Source of the DNA: Allobosea sp.
Lineage (GTDB): Bacteria; Pseudomonadota; Alphaproteobacteria; Rhizobiales; Beijerinckiaceae
Assembly: GCA_024231975.1 (NCBI GenBank)
Contig: JAAEQB010000057.1
Coordinates: 1-64,000, forward strand
Direction: 5' to 3'
DNA length: 64,000 nt
A model generated the notes under the pieces. It saw nothing but the letters and a program-made list of their open reading frames with translations, was not told where the DNA came from and searched no databases. Below are positions 50,838 through 60,066 of this stretch, in pieces (positions within the stretch are counted from its first letter, which is position 1; every line of letters begins with the position of its first letter). The position numbers were made by a program, and so were the translations under genes.

Positions 50838-53000
50838 TCAAGTGGTCGATCTTGCTTCATCCTCGCCAAACCAATGCTGCAGTCCTTTGAGCGTACTGGC
50901 AGCTTGAGCGACTGAATTCTCCAACGCGGGTGTTTCGCCAAGAGTCCGGACCATGTCCGTAAACGCTGCATCCTGCTCGGCCCCAACCGACGCGATGATC
51001 GTCCGCAGGTCACAATTTTCATCCACCGGCACCGGCGGCGGACCCAGGCTTAGATTACGGCGTGATCGTTCCGTTGAACGAGATTCGGGTGGCTGAACTC
51101 CCGAGGGTGGTATGGGTGCAGTCCCACTACCACCTGTAGATGCCACCTTTGATCGCGGTGGCTTTGGAGCTTTCGAGACTAACATTCGCTTCTCGCCCTG
51201 AGGATCTGATGAGGTCTGGGAAGGCTGCGATGCTTCGCCAAACTGGGACGCAACCACCGGCTGCATCGCCCCACCGAGGTCCTCGTCCCGCCACTCACGC
51301 AAGTGCGGCAGTGCTGGTGGGAATCCTTTTGCAGCCTCGTAAAGCCGCCGATAGGGCTTGTCCCGATAGTGGCGAATCTTGACGAGCTCGAATGACGGTG
51401 AGTTCTTCACCATCAGGACCGAAAGCCGCGCCGACATCTCGCGCAGCTCGAGCGGGCTGCGCAGCGGCCGCGCCGTGTAATGCGGTGCCCAGACGCGCGG
51501 CGCGAAGATTCCCTGCCCCGGCCGCATCACCGGCGTCTTGTAAACCTGCGTCGTTTCGCCGAGCATCTCCGAGACAAATTCCGAGGTCTCCAGATCGTTG
51601 ATCTGAATGAAGAGCTTGATCTGTGAACCCGAGACGGTCGTGATGCGCCGACTCTTGCCATAGAGCTCGTCGAGCTGGGCAATGTCCTGCATGACGATTG
51701 CCATGCGGAAGCCATAGCCGGCGCTGATCGTGATCTTCGAGATCAGGGAATCCATCCGCCCGACATGGTAGAATTCGTCGAGCATGAGCAGGACCTGGTG
51801 CGGCTCGTCCGGACCCGGGATCTTTTCCATGAGAAGATCGTGGATTTGCTGAAACAGGATGCGGATCAGCGGCCGGAAGATCGAGAGCTCAGCGATGGTG
51901 CAGCCGATGAAGATCGTCATCGGTCGGCGCCGCAATTCTCGGACATCGAAATCCGACGTCTCGGTCGCGGCCGAGATCAGCCCGTTGTTCCACAGGCTCA
52001 TCGCCATGTTCACGTTGAAGACGGCGCTGTTGCGGGTCTCCGGCTCCAGGGCGATGTACTGATTGAAGCTGTCGATGACCCAGGTCGGGAGGTGCTCGCT
52101 TTCAGTCTTCACGATGGCGCGCAGAACAGTCGAGATGTCCTTCCCCGTCGTCGTCATGCGCGCAACGGTGCGCATATGCTGCGCGCTCGCCGTCAGCGGT
52201 GAGGCGAGCACATAGCCGATCAGGGCGGAGAGCAGCAGGCGCCCTGCCCCGGCCCAGGTATCGTCAGCCTTTTCCGGGATAACGAAGCTCGCGACGACAA
52301 GGCAGTCCGTCGCCATCCGCTGATCGCGCCGCACAAAATCGAGCGGATTATAGCGATGGGTGTCGGGCGAGCCCGGCGAGAACATGAAAACCTTATTCCC
52401 CATGGCCGTGCGATGGCTTGCCAAAGCCGCGAAATTCTCCCGCTTCGGATCGAAGAAAACCGCCGATCCCTTCCACATGTATCCGTTGGGCAGGACAAAG
52501 CCGGTGCCCTTTCCGGATCGTGACGGCCCGACCACGAGGATATGCGCCGGCTCGTCGGAACGGATCGTGACGCCGCCCATCGTGCCAAGAATGATGCCCT
52601 GCTTTCCGGTCAGGCCCTGCTTCGCGGCTTCGAGCAATGTCCCAAAACGAGCGGCGCCAAAAGGCATCTGGCGGCGGTTGACATAACCGAAGAGCCAGCC
52701 GCCCAGTCCGAGCGCTATAACGCCGCCAGCGGCGATCCCGGCACGGATCAGCGCCTCGGCCTGCGTGGCCGGGAAGTTCAGCCGCGCTTGAAAATGATTC
52801 CAGGCGATCAGGACGAAACCAGGCGAACGATCGGCGTTCTGCATCCGAAACAGCGCCCAGCGGTCGGCTCCTTCGCTCGGGAACTTTGTTGGCGCCCAGC
52901 GCCAAGCGACGACGAGTTCGTAGGCCAGGCTCCAGAGCAGGAAGAATGCGAGGAGCGCGAAAGCAACGATGCCCGCTCTATAGAGATGGACGCGCAGCAC
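50838..53000 (-). CDS. virD4: Type IV coupling protein VirD4/TraG
   Basis: Protein of about 720 residues. GTG 53000 (VLRVHLYRAGIVAFALLAFF) is favoured because GAGGAGG lies five bases upstream; a longer frame reaches 53081 inside virB11. Two N-terminal membrane helices are followed by the ATPase: Walker A VVGPSRSGKGTGFVLPNG, Walker B VLLMLDEFYHVGRMD, AIVMQDIAQLDELYGKSRRI and FIQINDLETSEFVSEMLGET. The C-terminal 120 residues are Pro/Ser-rich and probably disordered. It feeds the relaxase-DNA complex into the channel. It overlaps virB11 by 23 bases. Confidence 0.92.
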   Translation of the reverse strand: MLRVHLYRAGIVAFALLAFFLLWSLAYELVVAWRWAPTKFPSEGADRWALFRMQNADRSPGFVLIAWNHFQARLNFPATQAEALIRAGIAAGGVIALGLGGWLFGYVNRRQMPFGAARFGTLLEAAKQGLTGKQGIILGTMGGVTIRSDEPAHILVVGPSRSGKGTGFVLPNGYMWKGSAVFFDPKRENFAALASHRTAMGNKVFMFSPGSPDTHRYNPLDFVRRDQRMATDCLVVASFVIPEKADDTWAGAGRLLLSALIGYVLASPLTASAQHMRTVARMTTTGKDISTVLRAIVKTESEHLPTWVIDSFNQYIALEPETRNSAVFNVNMAMSLWNNGLISAATETSDFDVRELRRRPMTIFIGCTIAELSIFRPLIRILFQQIHDLLMEKIPGPDEPHQVLLMLDEFYHVGRMDSLISKITISAGYGFRMAIVMQDIAQLDELYGKSRRITTVSGSQIKLFIQINDLETSEFVSEMLGETTQVYKTPVMRPGQGIFAPRVWAPHYTARPLRSPLELREMSARLSVLMVKNSPSFELVKIRHYRDKPYRRLYEAAKGFPPALPHLREWRDEDLGGAMQPVVASQFGEASQPSQTSSDPQGEKRMLVSKAPKPPRSKVASTGGSGTAPIPPSGVQPPESRSTERSRRNLSLGPPPVPVDENCDLRTIIASVGAEQDAAFTDMVRTLGETPALENSVAQAASTLKGLQHWFGEDEARSTT

Positions 53001-54036
53001 GGCCGCCTCCTCGCCGCTTGGGCCTCGCCTGCCATTCAGCCATCCGCGAAAAATAAATCGCCGAGGTGCCGCGCCAGCCACCGATCTTGGTCTGCTGGAT
53101 GACGATCGGCAGCACGGACTGGATGTAGGCGACGATTTCGTCCCGCCTCAAACCCAGCCCCGCCTGCATCACCATCAGCGCGAGCTGCTCGAAGGCACCT
53201 TGCGGGCTATCGGCATGGACGGTGCTGATCGAACCGGGATGGCCGGTATTGATTGCGCGCAGGAACGGATAGGCTTCGGGTCCGCGGATCTCGCCGAGGA
53301 AAATACGATCGGGCCGCAGTCGCATCGAGGCCTGCAGCAATGTCTCGACCGTGACCCGGGCCTCGCCCTGGTCGCCCTTGGACGCGACGAGCGCCAGGTG
53401 GTTGGACTGGATCGGCCGGACCTCGCGCGTATCCTCGATGGTGATGATCCGTTCGTCGACCGGGACCTCTTTCAGGATCGCATTCAGGAAGGTGGTCTTG
53501 CCCGAGGAGGTGCCCCCTGCGAGCAGAATCGAATAGCGGCTCACGACGGCGAGCCGGATGAAATCCTCGATCCTGCCGGCATCGAGATGGGCGCAGAGCT
53601 CACGGTCGACCTCAGAGAATTCGTTGGCCTTCGCGATCTTCACCCGGTCGAACGAGCCGAGCTTGCGGTAATCACCAAGCTTCATCTCCTTGATCACCTG
53701 CTTGCGGATGGCGAATGCTCCGCCGCCCGTCGTTGCCGGTGGCAGGACGCCCTGGAACCGCTCGCCTGTTGCCAGCGCAGCCGAGAGCAACGGATGCTCC
53801 TCATTGACGCTCTGGCCCGAATGGCCGGCGACGCGCTCATTGAGATGGCGGATTGCGGCAGTGGTCAGTTCGGGAAGGTCGTGGCGCTCCATCGCGGCTT
53901 GCCCGAAGCGCTCGACGAAGATCTCGCCCGGACCGTTGGCGCAGATCTCGACGACCTGATCGTCATCGAGCCAGGGCCGCAATGGCGTGAGCGCTCTATC
54001 GAGAAAGACCGGTCGCTGCAGGCTGATTGCGCTCAC
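52978..54036 (-). CDS. virB11: VirB11 ATPase
   Basis: Protein of 352 residues from ATG 54036 (MSAISLQRPVFLDRALTPLR). Walker A LAGGTSSGKTTFLNAIL (about residue 170), the Asp box ERIITIEDTREVRPIQ, Walker B RPDRIFLGEIRGPEAYPFL and the His box NTGHPGSISTVHADSPQGA are all intact. It forms a hexameric ring at the inner membrane that drives pilus assembly and substrate transfer. It overlaps virB10 by about 40 bases. The order B10-B11-D4 is normal for this T4SS class. Confidence 0.94.
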   Translation of the reverse strand: MSAISLQRPVFLDRALTPLRPWLDDDQVVEICANGPGEIFVERFGQAAMERHDLPELTTAAIRHLNERVAGHSGQSVNEEHPLLSAALATGERFQGVLPPATTGGGAFAIRKQVIKEMKLGDYRKLGSFDRVKIAKANEFSEVDRELCAHLDAGRIEDFIRLAVVSRYSILLAGGTSSGKTTFLNAILKEVPVDERIITIEDTREVRPIQSNHLALVASKGDQGEARVTVETLLQASMRLRPDRIFLGEIRGPEAYPFLRAINTGHPGSISTVHADSPQGAFEQLALMVMQAGLGLRRDEIVAYIQSVLPIVIQQTKIGGWRGTSAIYFSRMAEWQARPKRRGGGRAARPSL

Positions 54037-55354
54037 GCCGAAGCTCCCTCAGTGCTTCCTTGACCGGGTCGGGATAGAGAGCGGAGAAATCGAGATCGCG
54101 CCGCACGAACACCGTGATCCGGGTGCCCTGGTCGAGATGGATCGTGGGCGGGATATTGATCGAGTTCTTCAGCGCCTCCTGGGCGATGTTGGTCAGGGTT
54201 TGCGAGACGTTCTGGGCCGCGATCTGGCGCGCCTGCAGCACCTGGTTGGTGCCGTTTGCCCCGATCTGCGTGGTTGTGGTGACGCCCGTCACAGGATCCG
54301 TCGTCGTGATCGTCGAGCCATCGCGATTGGTATCGGACTGGCCGTAGCCGCTGAGGAACTGCGACACACCGCCGACGAGGCTCAACACGACTGCCGCACC
54401 GAACCGCTCGAGATAGTGGTTGTCGACATAGCCGGTGTTGCCGGCGCGGCCGAGCTCGTCTGCGCCGTTGGAGCCGAGCTGCACGGAGACGCCGTCCGAG
54501 CGGAGCAGACGGGTCCAGACGACAAAGACGCGGGTCTGGCCCTGTGCCAGTCCTGACCTGTATTCACCGACGAGCCGGCTGCCAGCCGGGATCAGGACAC
54601 GGCGACCATCGAACGACCAGACATTCTCCGCGGTCACTGCGCGCACCATGCCAGGGAGGTCACTCTGAACGGCGGTCTCCAGCACGCCGCGAATGGTCGT
54701 CCCCTGCGCGATCAGGGCATCGATCCGGTCATTTTTCGTCGCCTTCGCAATTTCGACGCCAGCGCTGGCGACCGACGCGAGAAAGCGCCGGTTGGGGTCG
54801 GTTTCCTGATCGCCACTCGCGCGTCCCGCATTGCCGTCACTTGCTGGACCGGAGGCCGTATTCCCACTTGAATCCGTGATGACCTGCGGGGCGCGCAGGC
54901 GTTCCCATCTGCGGCGTTCCTCCTCGAGTCGCTGGCGCTCAAGCTCCGCGAGGCGGCGGGCCTCGTCGTCATTAGCGATCGCAGGCGGGGGAAGGAACTC
55001 GGGCGCCGGTGGTGCCGGCAGCGCCTGAGGCGGGGCGATCGGCGGCGGCGGAACCGTGGGTTCCGGTGTCTCTGGCGTCGGCGGGATCACGATCGTGCCC
55101 TGCTCCGTTCGAGGCTGCGGCGTCTCGAGCGACGGGGCTGGGAATTGCGTCGTCCGGAACTCCTCAGTATCCGGTGACGTCATGTTCCTCGGCCCCTGCC
55201 GGAGCGAGGAGGAAATCATCCAAGCGGCCAGCAGCAGCGCGCCGACCGGGATACCGATCTTGAGCAGATTGCCGACCGCGGTCGGAGACCGGGCCACGGC
55301 GGTCGCCGCTGCAGCCTCCAGTTCCAGCGAGCGATAGTCTTCCGGTCTCGGCAT
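53996..55354 (-). CDS. virB10: VirB10 channel protein
   Basis: Protein of 452 residues from ATG 55354. A cytoplasmic tail is followed by one membrane helix (LLKIGIPVGALLLAAWMISS), a proline-rich periplasmic stretch (residues about 85-140, with PPTPETPEPTVPPPPIAPPQ) and the conserved beta-barrel domain: FLASVASAGVEIAKATKNDR, LIAQGTTIRGVLETAVQSD, RVLIPAGSRLVGEYRSGLAQ, DELGRAGNTGYVDNHYLERF, ending IHLDQGTRITVFVRRDLDFS. It spans both membranes as part of the core complex. Confidence 0.94.
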   Translation of the reverse strand: MPRPEDYRSLELEAAAATAVARSPTAVGNLLKIGIPVGALLLAAWMISSSLRQGPRNMTSPDTEEFRTTQFPAPSLETPQPRTEQGTIVIPPTPETPEPTVPPPPIAPPQALPAPPAPEFLPPPAIANDDEARRLAELERQRLEEERRRWERLRAPQVITDSSGNTASGPASDGNAGRASGDQETDPNRRFLASVASAGVEIAKATKNDRIDALIAQGTTIRGVLETAVQSDLPGMVRAVTAENVWSFDGRRVLIPAGSRLVGEYRSGLAQGQTRVFVVWTRLLRSDGVSVQLGSNGADELGRAGNTGYVDNHYLERFGAAVVLSLVGGVSQFLSGYGQSDTNRDGSTITTTDPVTGVTTTTQIGANGTNQVLQARQIAAQNVSQTLTNIAQEALKNSINIPPTIHLDQGTRITVFVRRDLDFSALYPDPVKEALRELRRERNQPAATGLSR

Positions 55355-55366
55355 CTCCCCTCCCCT

Positions 55367-56176
55367 TCAGCGTCTGGCCTGACCGACGCGTTGCGGTACG
55401 AAGGGCTCTAGCCCGGTCGGCTCGCGAAGGTTGCTGGTCCGGCGGTTGAAGAGGCAGGTCGACTCCTGGCCGTTGCGCAGAGTCCATTGTGCGGCGACCT
55501 TGTCGACGACGACGAAAGGGCCCTCGGTGCGATGGTTGACCAGGGCCTCGTTGCGTTCGCCATCGACGCTGTAGATCGCCGGCGTCTCGCCCTCGAACCG
55601 GAACCAGGTCTTCGTGCCGTCGTCGAAAACGGCGAGCGGCTTGTTCGCCGACGACCCCTTGTAGGCATAGTCGTTGTTGGCGTTTGCGATGTTGAGATCC
55701 TTGAGGTTGGGATTTGCGGCGCGCTCCCGTGCTGCCGCGAGCAGGCGCGCATCGGCCTCGTCGTCGGGAAAGCGGAACCGCACCGTGTAGAGCTGGCCCT
55801 TCGGGGGGCGCTCGTTCGACCGTAGCACGAAGGAATAGACCCGCTTGTCGGTGACGATGTTGAGGTTCGATTGGGCGTTCTTCTCGACCGGTTTCAGGAA
55901 GATGATGTTTCCCTTACGGTTGGGCTCGACCTTCCAGGCGATCGAGTCGCCGATCGCAAGCGTCTCGATCTTCTCGCTGTCCTGGAAGACGATCATGGTC
56001 GAGGTGCCATAGGTCGCATCGATCGCCGTGACGTTGTCGCGGTTGTAGACGATATCGCGGATGCGGGGATCGGTTCGGCCGGGCGCCGGCACCGCCTCGG
56101 ACCAGGCAGGCACAAGCGATGCTGCGAGCCAGACCGCCGCCAGGAGGCTTCGGGAGATCAGACGCGAACCCCTCAT
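55367..56176 (-). CDS. virB9: VirB9 outer-membrane core protein
   Basis: Protein of 269 residues with a signal peptide (SLLAAVWLAASLVPAWSEA). The VirB9/CagX pattern includes RIRDIVYNRDNVTAIDATYG, GDSIAWKVEPNRKGNIIFLK, NLNIVTDKRVYSFVLRS and the C-terminal KTWFRFEGETPAIYSVDG. It forms the periplasmic/outer-membrane ring with VirB7 and VirB10. Its start overlaps the virB8 stop by four bases. Confidence 0.93.
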   Translation of the reverse strand: MRGSRLISRSLLAAVWLAASLVPAWSEAVPAPGRTDPRIRDIVYNRDNVTAIDATYGTSTMIVFQDSEKIETLAIGDSIAWKVEPNRKGNIIFLKPVEKNAQSNLNIVTDKRVYSFVLRSNERPPKGQLYTVRFRFPDDEADARLLAAARERAANPNLKDLNIANANNDYAYKGSSANKPLAVFDDGTKTWFRFEGETPAIYSVDGERNEALVNHRTEGPFVVVDKVAAQWTLRNGQESTCLFNRRTSNLREPTGLEPFVPQRVGQARR

Positions 56177-56895
56177 GATCGCGGCGATCCGACCGTTCCG
56201 GGCGACGGCGCGGTTTCCTGATCGCGGCGATATTCGAGCACCTGGAAGCCAAGGGGATTGTCGAAGCGATATTCGTTGCGCATCGGCGATGCCGTGTAGC
56301 GGAATCGCAGCAGCGAGACCCAGTTGCGCGTCGTGATCGAGGTGGCCGACTTCTCCTCCGTCGAAAAGCGCACCAAGGCCGTCCGATTGTTGGGGAACGT
56401 CACCGACTTGATCGCGACCGAGATCACGGTGCTCGCGCCGAGCAGCCGGACCGGATTCTGGGGATTGGCCGGGGAATAGATTTCAGTGAGCTCGCGTGCT
56501 GCGTCCGCGGTCGCCAGCAGCTGGGCCAGGTCAAAATTATCCTTCAGGGCCTTTGGGTCATAGGTCTCGCGCGCCTTCACATATCGCACGACATTGAAGG
56601 TGGTGACGGCCTCGTCCTGGCTCAGTGGGCCTTCCGCCATGGGCCGCTTGACCTCGACGAAGCCGGTCGTCTTGTCGACCACGACCATATAGGGCTCGTA
56701 GGTCTTGAGCGGCACCAGTAGCGCCAGCGTCCCGAGCGAGGCGAGCGCGACGACCGTCATGATCGCAGCGACGATCCAGGCGATCGCGCGGGAATTACGG
56801 TTGCGGCGCGCGAGATCCTGCTCCCAGGTGAGGCCATCCGCGAAATAGCGCCGATCGAGGGCTGGTTGTTCGGGCGGTGCCGCGGCATCGCTCAT
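56173..56895 (-). CDS. virB8: VirB8 inner-membrane assembly factor
   Basis: Protein of 240 residues: short cytoplasmic N-terminus, one transmembrane helix (AIAWIVAAIMTVVALASLGT, residues about 38-57), then the NTF2-like periplasmic domain with LKTYEPYMVVVDKTTGFVEV, YVKARETYDPKALKDNFDLA and NWVSLLRFRYTASPMRNEYR. All expected parts are present. Its ATG overlaps the virB6 end. Confidence 0.93.
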   Translation of the reverse strand: MSDAAAPPEQPALDRRYFADGLTWEQDLARRNRNSRAIAWIVAAIMTVVALASLGTLALLVPLKTYEPYMVVVDKTTGFVEVKRPMAEGPLSQDEAVTTFNVVRYVKARETYDPKALKDNFDLAQLLATADAARELTEIYSPANPQNPVRLLGASTVISVAIKSVTFPNNRTALVRFSTEEKSATSITTRNWVSLLRFRYTASPMRNEYRFDNPLGFQVLEYRRDQETAPSPGTVGSPRS

Positions 56896-58019
56896 CCGTT
56901 CGCCCTCGTGTTCGGTCGGGCGTTGCCCTCGGGATTGCTGATCTGGGCAGCCAGGCGCTGGAACTCAGGCGATTGCGCCCATTGGTTCGCGCGCAGTCCG
57001 ACACGGGCGCGCTGGCGGGCCGCGAGTTCCTCGCGGCGTGATAGCGAGGCGGGGTTGAGCGGGTTGCGAACCGCGGCACCCCTCGCATAGGCCGCACGCG
57101 CGGCGCGATAGCCTGTGGCATTGGCATAGAAGGCGCCGATCCGGGTCGCTCCTATCGGGAAACCGCCGGCGATCGCAGCCGCGACATTGTTGATCTGGGC
57201 AAGCAGCAAAATGCCGATGATGGCGAGAAGCACGACGGGCCCAATCGTCGCCCAGGTCGCGTTGCGCGAGGCGGCGACGCCGTTCAAGGCGTCGATGGAT
57301 TGCTGGATCAGCGAGACGTAGAAGGCCAGAAAGGCGTAGACCAGCACCTGCACCACGAAATACTGCGCGAGCGCGCTCATCCAGCCGCTGAAAAATCGGC
57401 TCGTGACCCCGAACAGCAGCAGCAGGATGAAGACCGGCGCCAGCGCGAGCAGCAGCCACATGAACATTTTCGAGAGAACGATCAGGAAGAGCGCGAAGCC
57501 GATCAGGATCGCCATCGCCACGTAGAAGACGGCGGCGAAGATGTACGGCCCCCAATTGGTGATGCCGGCATTCTGCAGGAAGGCCTCGGTGGCATTGTTC
57601 GTGGTGTTCCACATATTCTGCAGCGCGTTCTGAACGCCGTTTACCGAGGTGAGGTTGGCGGACAGCCCCGTGCTGTTGGCGGACGTCATCGCGCTGAGCA
57701 AAGCATTGCCGATCGCGGATGGGCCATCGTTTATCAGCCGATAAGCAAGGGCCTGGAAGTCGCTCCAGCTCGTTGCCATGGCGTAGATCAGGAAGGCGCG
57801 AAACAGCCGAAACGCATGGTCGGCCGGACCGCCACTTGCGGTGCCCTGCCAGATGCCGACGCCCCATAGGATGACATAGAGCGTCAGAAGGAGGCCTGCG
57901 ACGCTGGTCGTCCCGCCCTGCGTCGCGGCATTCGACAGGGCCTGATAGGCGGTCGAAACGTAGTTCTGGCCGATCTGATCGACCTGCGACAGCAGGGTTG
58001 TGATCGAGAAATTGCCCAT
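56892..58019 (-). CDS. virB6: VirB6 inner-membrane channel protein
   Basis: Protein of 375 residues with five to six hydrophobic segments (for example VAGLLLTLYVILWGVGIW, YIFAAVFYVAMAILIGFALF, MWLLLALAPVFILLLLFGV, YFVVQVLVYAFLAFYVSLI) and a hydrophilic basic C-terminus (RREELAARQRARVGLRANQW). The size and layout match TrbL/VirB6 of this class. It follows the VirB7-like lipoprotein by nine bases. Confidence 0.92.
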   Translation of the reverse strand: MGNFSITTLLSQVDQIGQNYVSTAYQALSNAATQGGTTSVAGLLLTLYVILWGVGIWQGTASGGPADHAFRLFRAFLIYAMATSWSDFQALAYRLINDGPSAIGNALLSAMTSANSTGLSANLTSVNGVQNALQNMWNTTNNATEAFLQNAGITNWGPYIFAAVFYVAMAILIGFALFLIVLSKMFMWLLLALAPVFILLLLFGVTSRFFSGWMSALAQYFVVQVLVYAFLAFYVSLIQQSIDALNGVAASRNATWATIGPVVLLAIIGILLLAQINNVAAAIAGGFPIGATRIGAFYANATGYRAARAAYARGAAVRNPLNPASLSRREELAARQRARVGLRANQWAQSPEFQRLAAQISNPEGNARPNTRANG

Positions 58020-58028
58020 GCCACAGAC

Positions 58029-58220
58029 TCAAATCGGCCGCATTGGACCGCATGGGTCGTTCGCGGCAAAGGGTTCCGGCAGGGAGGATCCCGCCGTGTA
58101 GGCCAGCGGCTGACCGCCCTCGTCCGGGCCGCACGGCGCCTTCAAGGGCTTGTAGGCGCAGCCCGAGAGAGCGAGGCCCAGCACGATCGTGCCCAGGATG
58201 ATGAGCCGATGCCGCCTCAC
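58029..58220 (-). CDS. virB7: VirB7-like lipoprotein
   Basis: Protein of 63 residues with a lipoprotein signal (IILGTIVLGLALSGC), lipobox LSGC and a short mature part (AYKPLKAPCGPDEGGQPLAY) with further cysteines. Position between virB6 and the next small gene, size and lipobox fit VirB7, which anchors the core complex in the outer membrane. Sequence similarity in this family is always low. Confidence 0.75.
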   Translation of the reverse strand: MRRHRLIILGTIVLGLALSGCAYKPLKAPCGPDEGGQPLAYTAGSSLPEPFAANDPCGPMRPI

Positions 58221-58426
58221 GGCGAACCATCCTTCGGAGGTGAGAACGTCATGGCACGCGAAGCCGCCTCGGCATCGGTCTGCGGTGGGACCTGCACGGC
58301 CGGCTGCTGCGGCGTGACGATCCGACCAATGATGAGCAGACCGGCCAGGGCGATGGCCGCCAGGCTCGAGGCCACGACGAAGGAGAAGACCGCTCGACGC
58401 CGGAACATGCGGCTTCTCCTGCTCAT
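58217..58426 (-). CDS. Small membrane protein of the virB operon, unknown (69 aa)
   Basis: It overlaps the virB7-like start by four bases and the gene upstream likewise. Basic N-terminus (MSRRSRMFRRRAVFSFVVAS), one transmembrane helix (to about residue 36), and a Pro/Gln-rich periplasmic tail. It is not a lipoprotein. Tight coupling on both sides indicates a structural or assembly role in this T4SS, but no homologue is recognised. Confidence 0.65.
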   Translation of the reverse strand: MSRRSRMFRRRAVFSFVVASSLAAIALAGLLIIGRIVTPQQPAVQVPPQTDAEAASRAMTFSPPKDGSP

Positions 58427-59133
58427 CGCTGCGAAAAGACCATCGCGCGGGCGGCAGCCGATTCCGATGCGATCCGGTCGAGATTTTGCTGGTTCGCGGC
58501 GGCGGCTGCGTTGTTCACCACGCCGGTGAGCTCGTTGATGGTCTGTCCGGTCTGGATCTGAATCTGCGTGTTCTGATCGACGCTGCCCTTCAGATCCTTG
58601 GCCTGACCGATCTGCTGGCCGCCCTGGACGAAGGCGCTTGAGCGCGTCTGGATCGCGCCCTGGGTTGAGTCGATCAGGCCGGAGAGGGTCGCTGCGACAT
58701 TGACTGCGTTGGAATAGGCCTTGTCCGAAGGGTGGGATTGGCCGCCGGTCAGGCCGGTGATCGTCTTGACCAATTGCAAGCCATTGATCAGGCCCGAGAC
58801 GATATTCTGCGAGGTCGATCCCATTCCAGCGAAGGACAGCGCCCCGCCGGAAATCACCGTGCCGAGCGAGGGGGCCTTTGCCATCGAGAATCCGCCCCCG
58901 AGTGCCATCTGGGCGAGGCTGCCTTGAGCATCCGATGACCGATTGCCAGTGACCGCTTCCAGCGTCTTCTTGGTGTGCTGAAGGATGTCGCGATCGGCCT
59001 GCAGGATCTGCTGGGTATTGGTCGCGATCTCCTGGGCCTTGGCGAGGTTCGCATTGTCGATGACGGGCACGCCCTGGGCATGGCTCAGGTTCGTGCCGAG
59101 CGTCACGATGCCCGCAAGAACGACGATCCGCAT
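58423..59133 (-). CDS. virB5: VirB5/TrbJ-like minor pilus protein
   Basis: Protein of 236 residues with a signal peptide (cleavage near SHA-QG). The mature protein is helical: NLAKAQEIATNTQQILQADR, DILQHTKKTLEAVTGN and a Gln/Asn-rich C-terminal helix (LTGVVNNAAAAANQQNLDRI). It lies upstream of the virB7-like and virB6 genes, as virB5 does. Similarity to VirB5 is by position, length and helical pattern rather than exact motifs. Confidence 0.72.
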   Translation of the reverse strand: MRIVVLAGIVTLGTNLSHAQGVPVIDNANLAKAQEIATNTQQILQADRDILQHTKKTLEAVTGNRSSDAQGSLAQMALGGGFSMAKAPSLGTVISGGALSFAGMGSTSQNIVSGLINGLQLVKTITGLTGGQSHPSDKAYSNAVNVAATLSGLIDSTQGAIQTRSSAFVQGGQQIGQAKDLKGSVDQNTQIQIQTGQTINELTGVVNNAAAAANQQNLDRIASESAAARAMVFSQR

Positions 59134-59142
59134 GGCAGACTC

Positions 59143-60066
59143 CTACCGGTTAGAGGAAGCGGCGGCTTCGAGTGCCGCCGCGACGTCGGTCGTCGAGAGT
59201 GACGAGCCCACAGATCCTGTTGCGCTCAGAGCTACGGAACCGGCTGCGGCGCCCGTAGCGTTCTGTTGTTGCATCTGCGTGAGGTAGAACAGGACATTTT
59301 CGCTGCTATCGATAATGCGCGCGCTGGCGCAGGCGGGATCTGGCGTCGTTCCGAGCGGTGTCGTCGAGCAGGTCGAGGCGCTGCGGCAGGGATCCGCTAT
59401 GGTGCCGTTGCCGATCATGCCTTGAGGGCAGGTCGAGCCATCTGACCCGGGGCCGCCGCCCATCCTCAAGCCACTGGCGCCGCGGCTGCGGTCGCTGGTG
59501 CGTGCCAAATTCAGCGCATTGATCGCCGTGACCCAGAGGTTTGTGGCATTGGTTGCACCCGTCCAGGCAAGGCCGTTCTGGATACGCGCCGCGCTATTCA
59601 TGTCGAGTGCGGCCATGACGGTCGTGGCCGTCCCGACCTCCTGGCCGGCGCTGCGAAAGGCGCTTTGGGCGCTCTCAAGGCTGGTCCGACTGGCCTCCAG
59701 CCCACCAACGACGTCACCCGTAGTCTTGAAATGGTTCTGGCTCGCCAATGTCGAGCCCTTGGCGTCGGCGGCCGGTGTCGCCGGCATCGTCGGCGAATAG
59801 GCCTGGATCGTCTTCGCTCCCGAGCCCGCCTGCGCCTTGGTCGCTGGATCCTTGACCTCGGCCTTCTTGCCCGTGGTGACGGCGCATTTGACGCCATCGT
59901 TGGCGCTTTTGCGCTGGGTCGTGATCGGTACGAGCTTGATGGTCGTGCCCGAGGTGGCGGCTTTCTGATCGAGCTGCCTGGCGTCATTGGTGGGAATCGC
60001 GGCGAAAGCCGGCGCGAAGGCCAACAGACTGCCGACGATGAGGAATGGTCGAAGCACCCAGTTCAT
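59143..60066 (-). CDS. Secreted protein of the virB operon, unknown (307 aa)
   Basis: It has a signal peptide (FLIVGSLLAFAPAFAA), then a long Ala/Thr/Ser-rich region without clear fold. Five cysteines are clustered in a C-terminal loop (STCPQGMIGNGTIADPCRSA and STCSTTPLGTTPDPACASAR) that could form disulphides, followed by a helix (NVLFYLTQMQQQNATGAAAG). It overlaps the virB4 stop by four bases. It may be an extra pilus or surface component specific to this T4SS family; no known name. Confidence 0.65.
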   Translation of the reverse strand: MNWVLRPFLIVGSLLAFAPAFAAIPTNDARQLDQKAATSGTTIKLVPITTQRKSANDGVKCAVTTGKKAEVKDPATKAQAGSGAKTIQAYSPTMPATPAADAKGSTLASQNHFKTTGDVVGGLEASRTSLESAQSAFRSAGQEVGTATTVMAALDMNSAARIQNGLAWTGATNATNLWVTAINALNLARTSDRSRGASGLRMGGGPGSDGSTCPQGMIGNGTIADPCRSASTCSTTPLGTTPDPACASARIIDSSENVLFYLTQMQQQNATGAAAGSVALSATGSVGSSLSTTDVAAALEAAASSNR

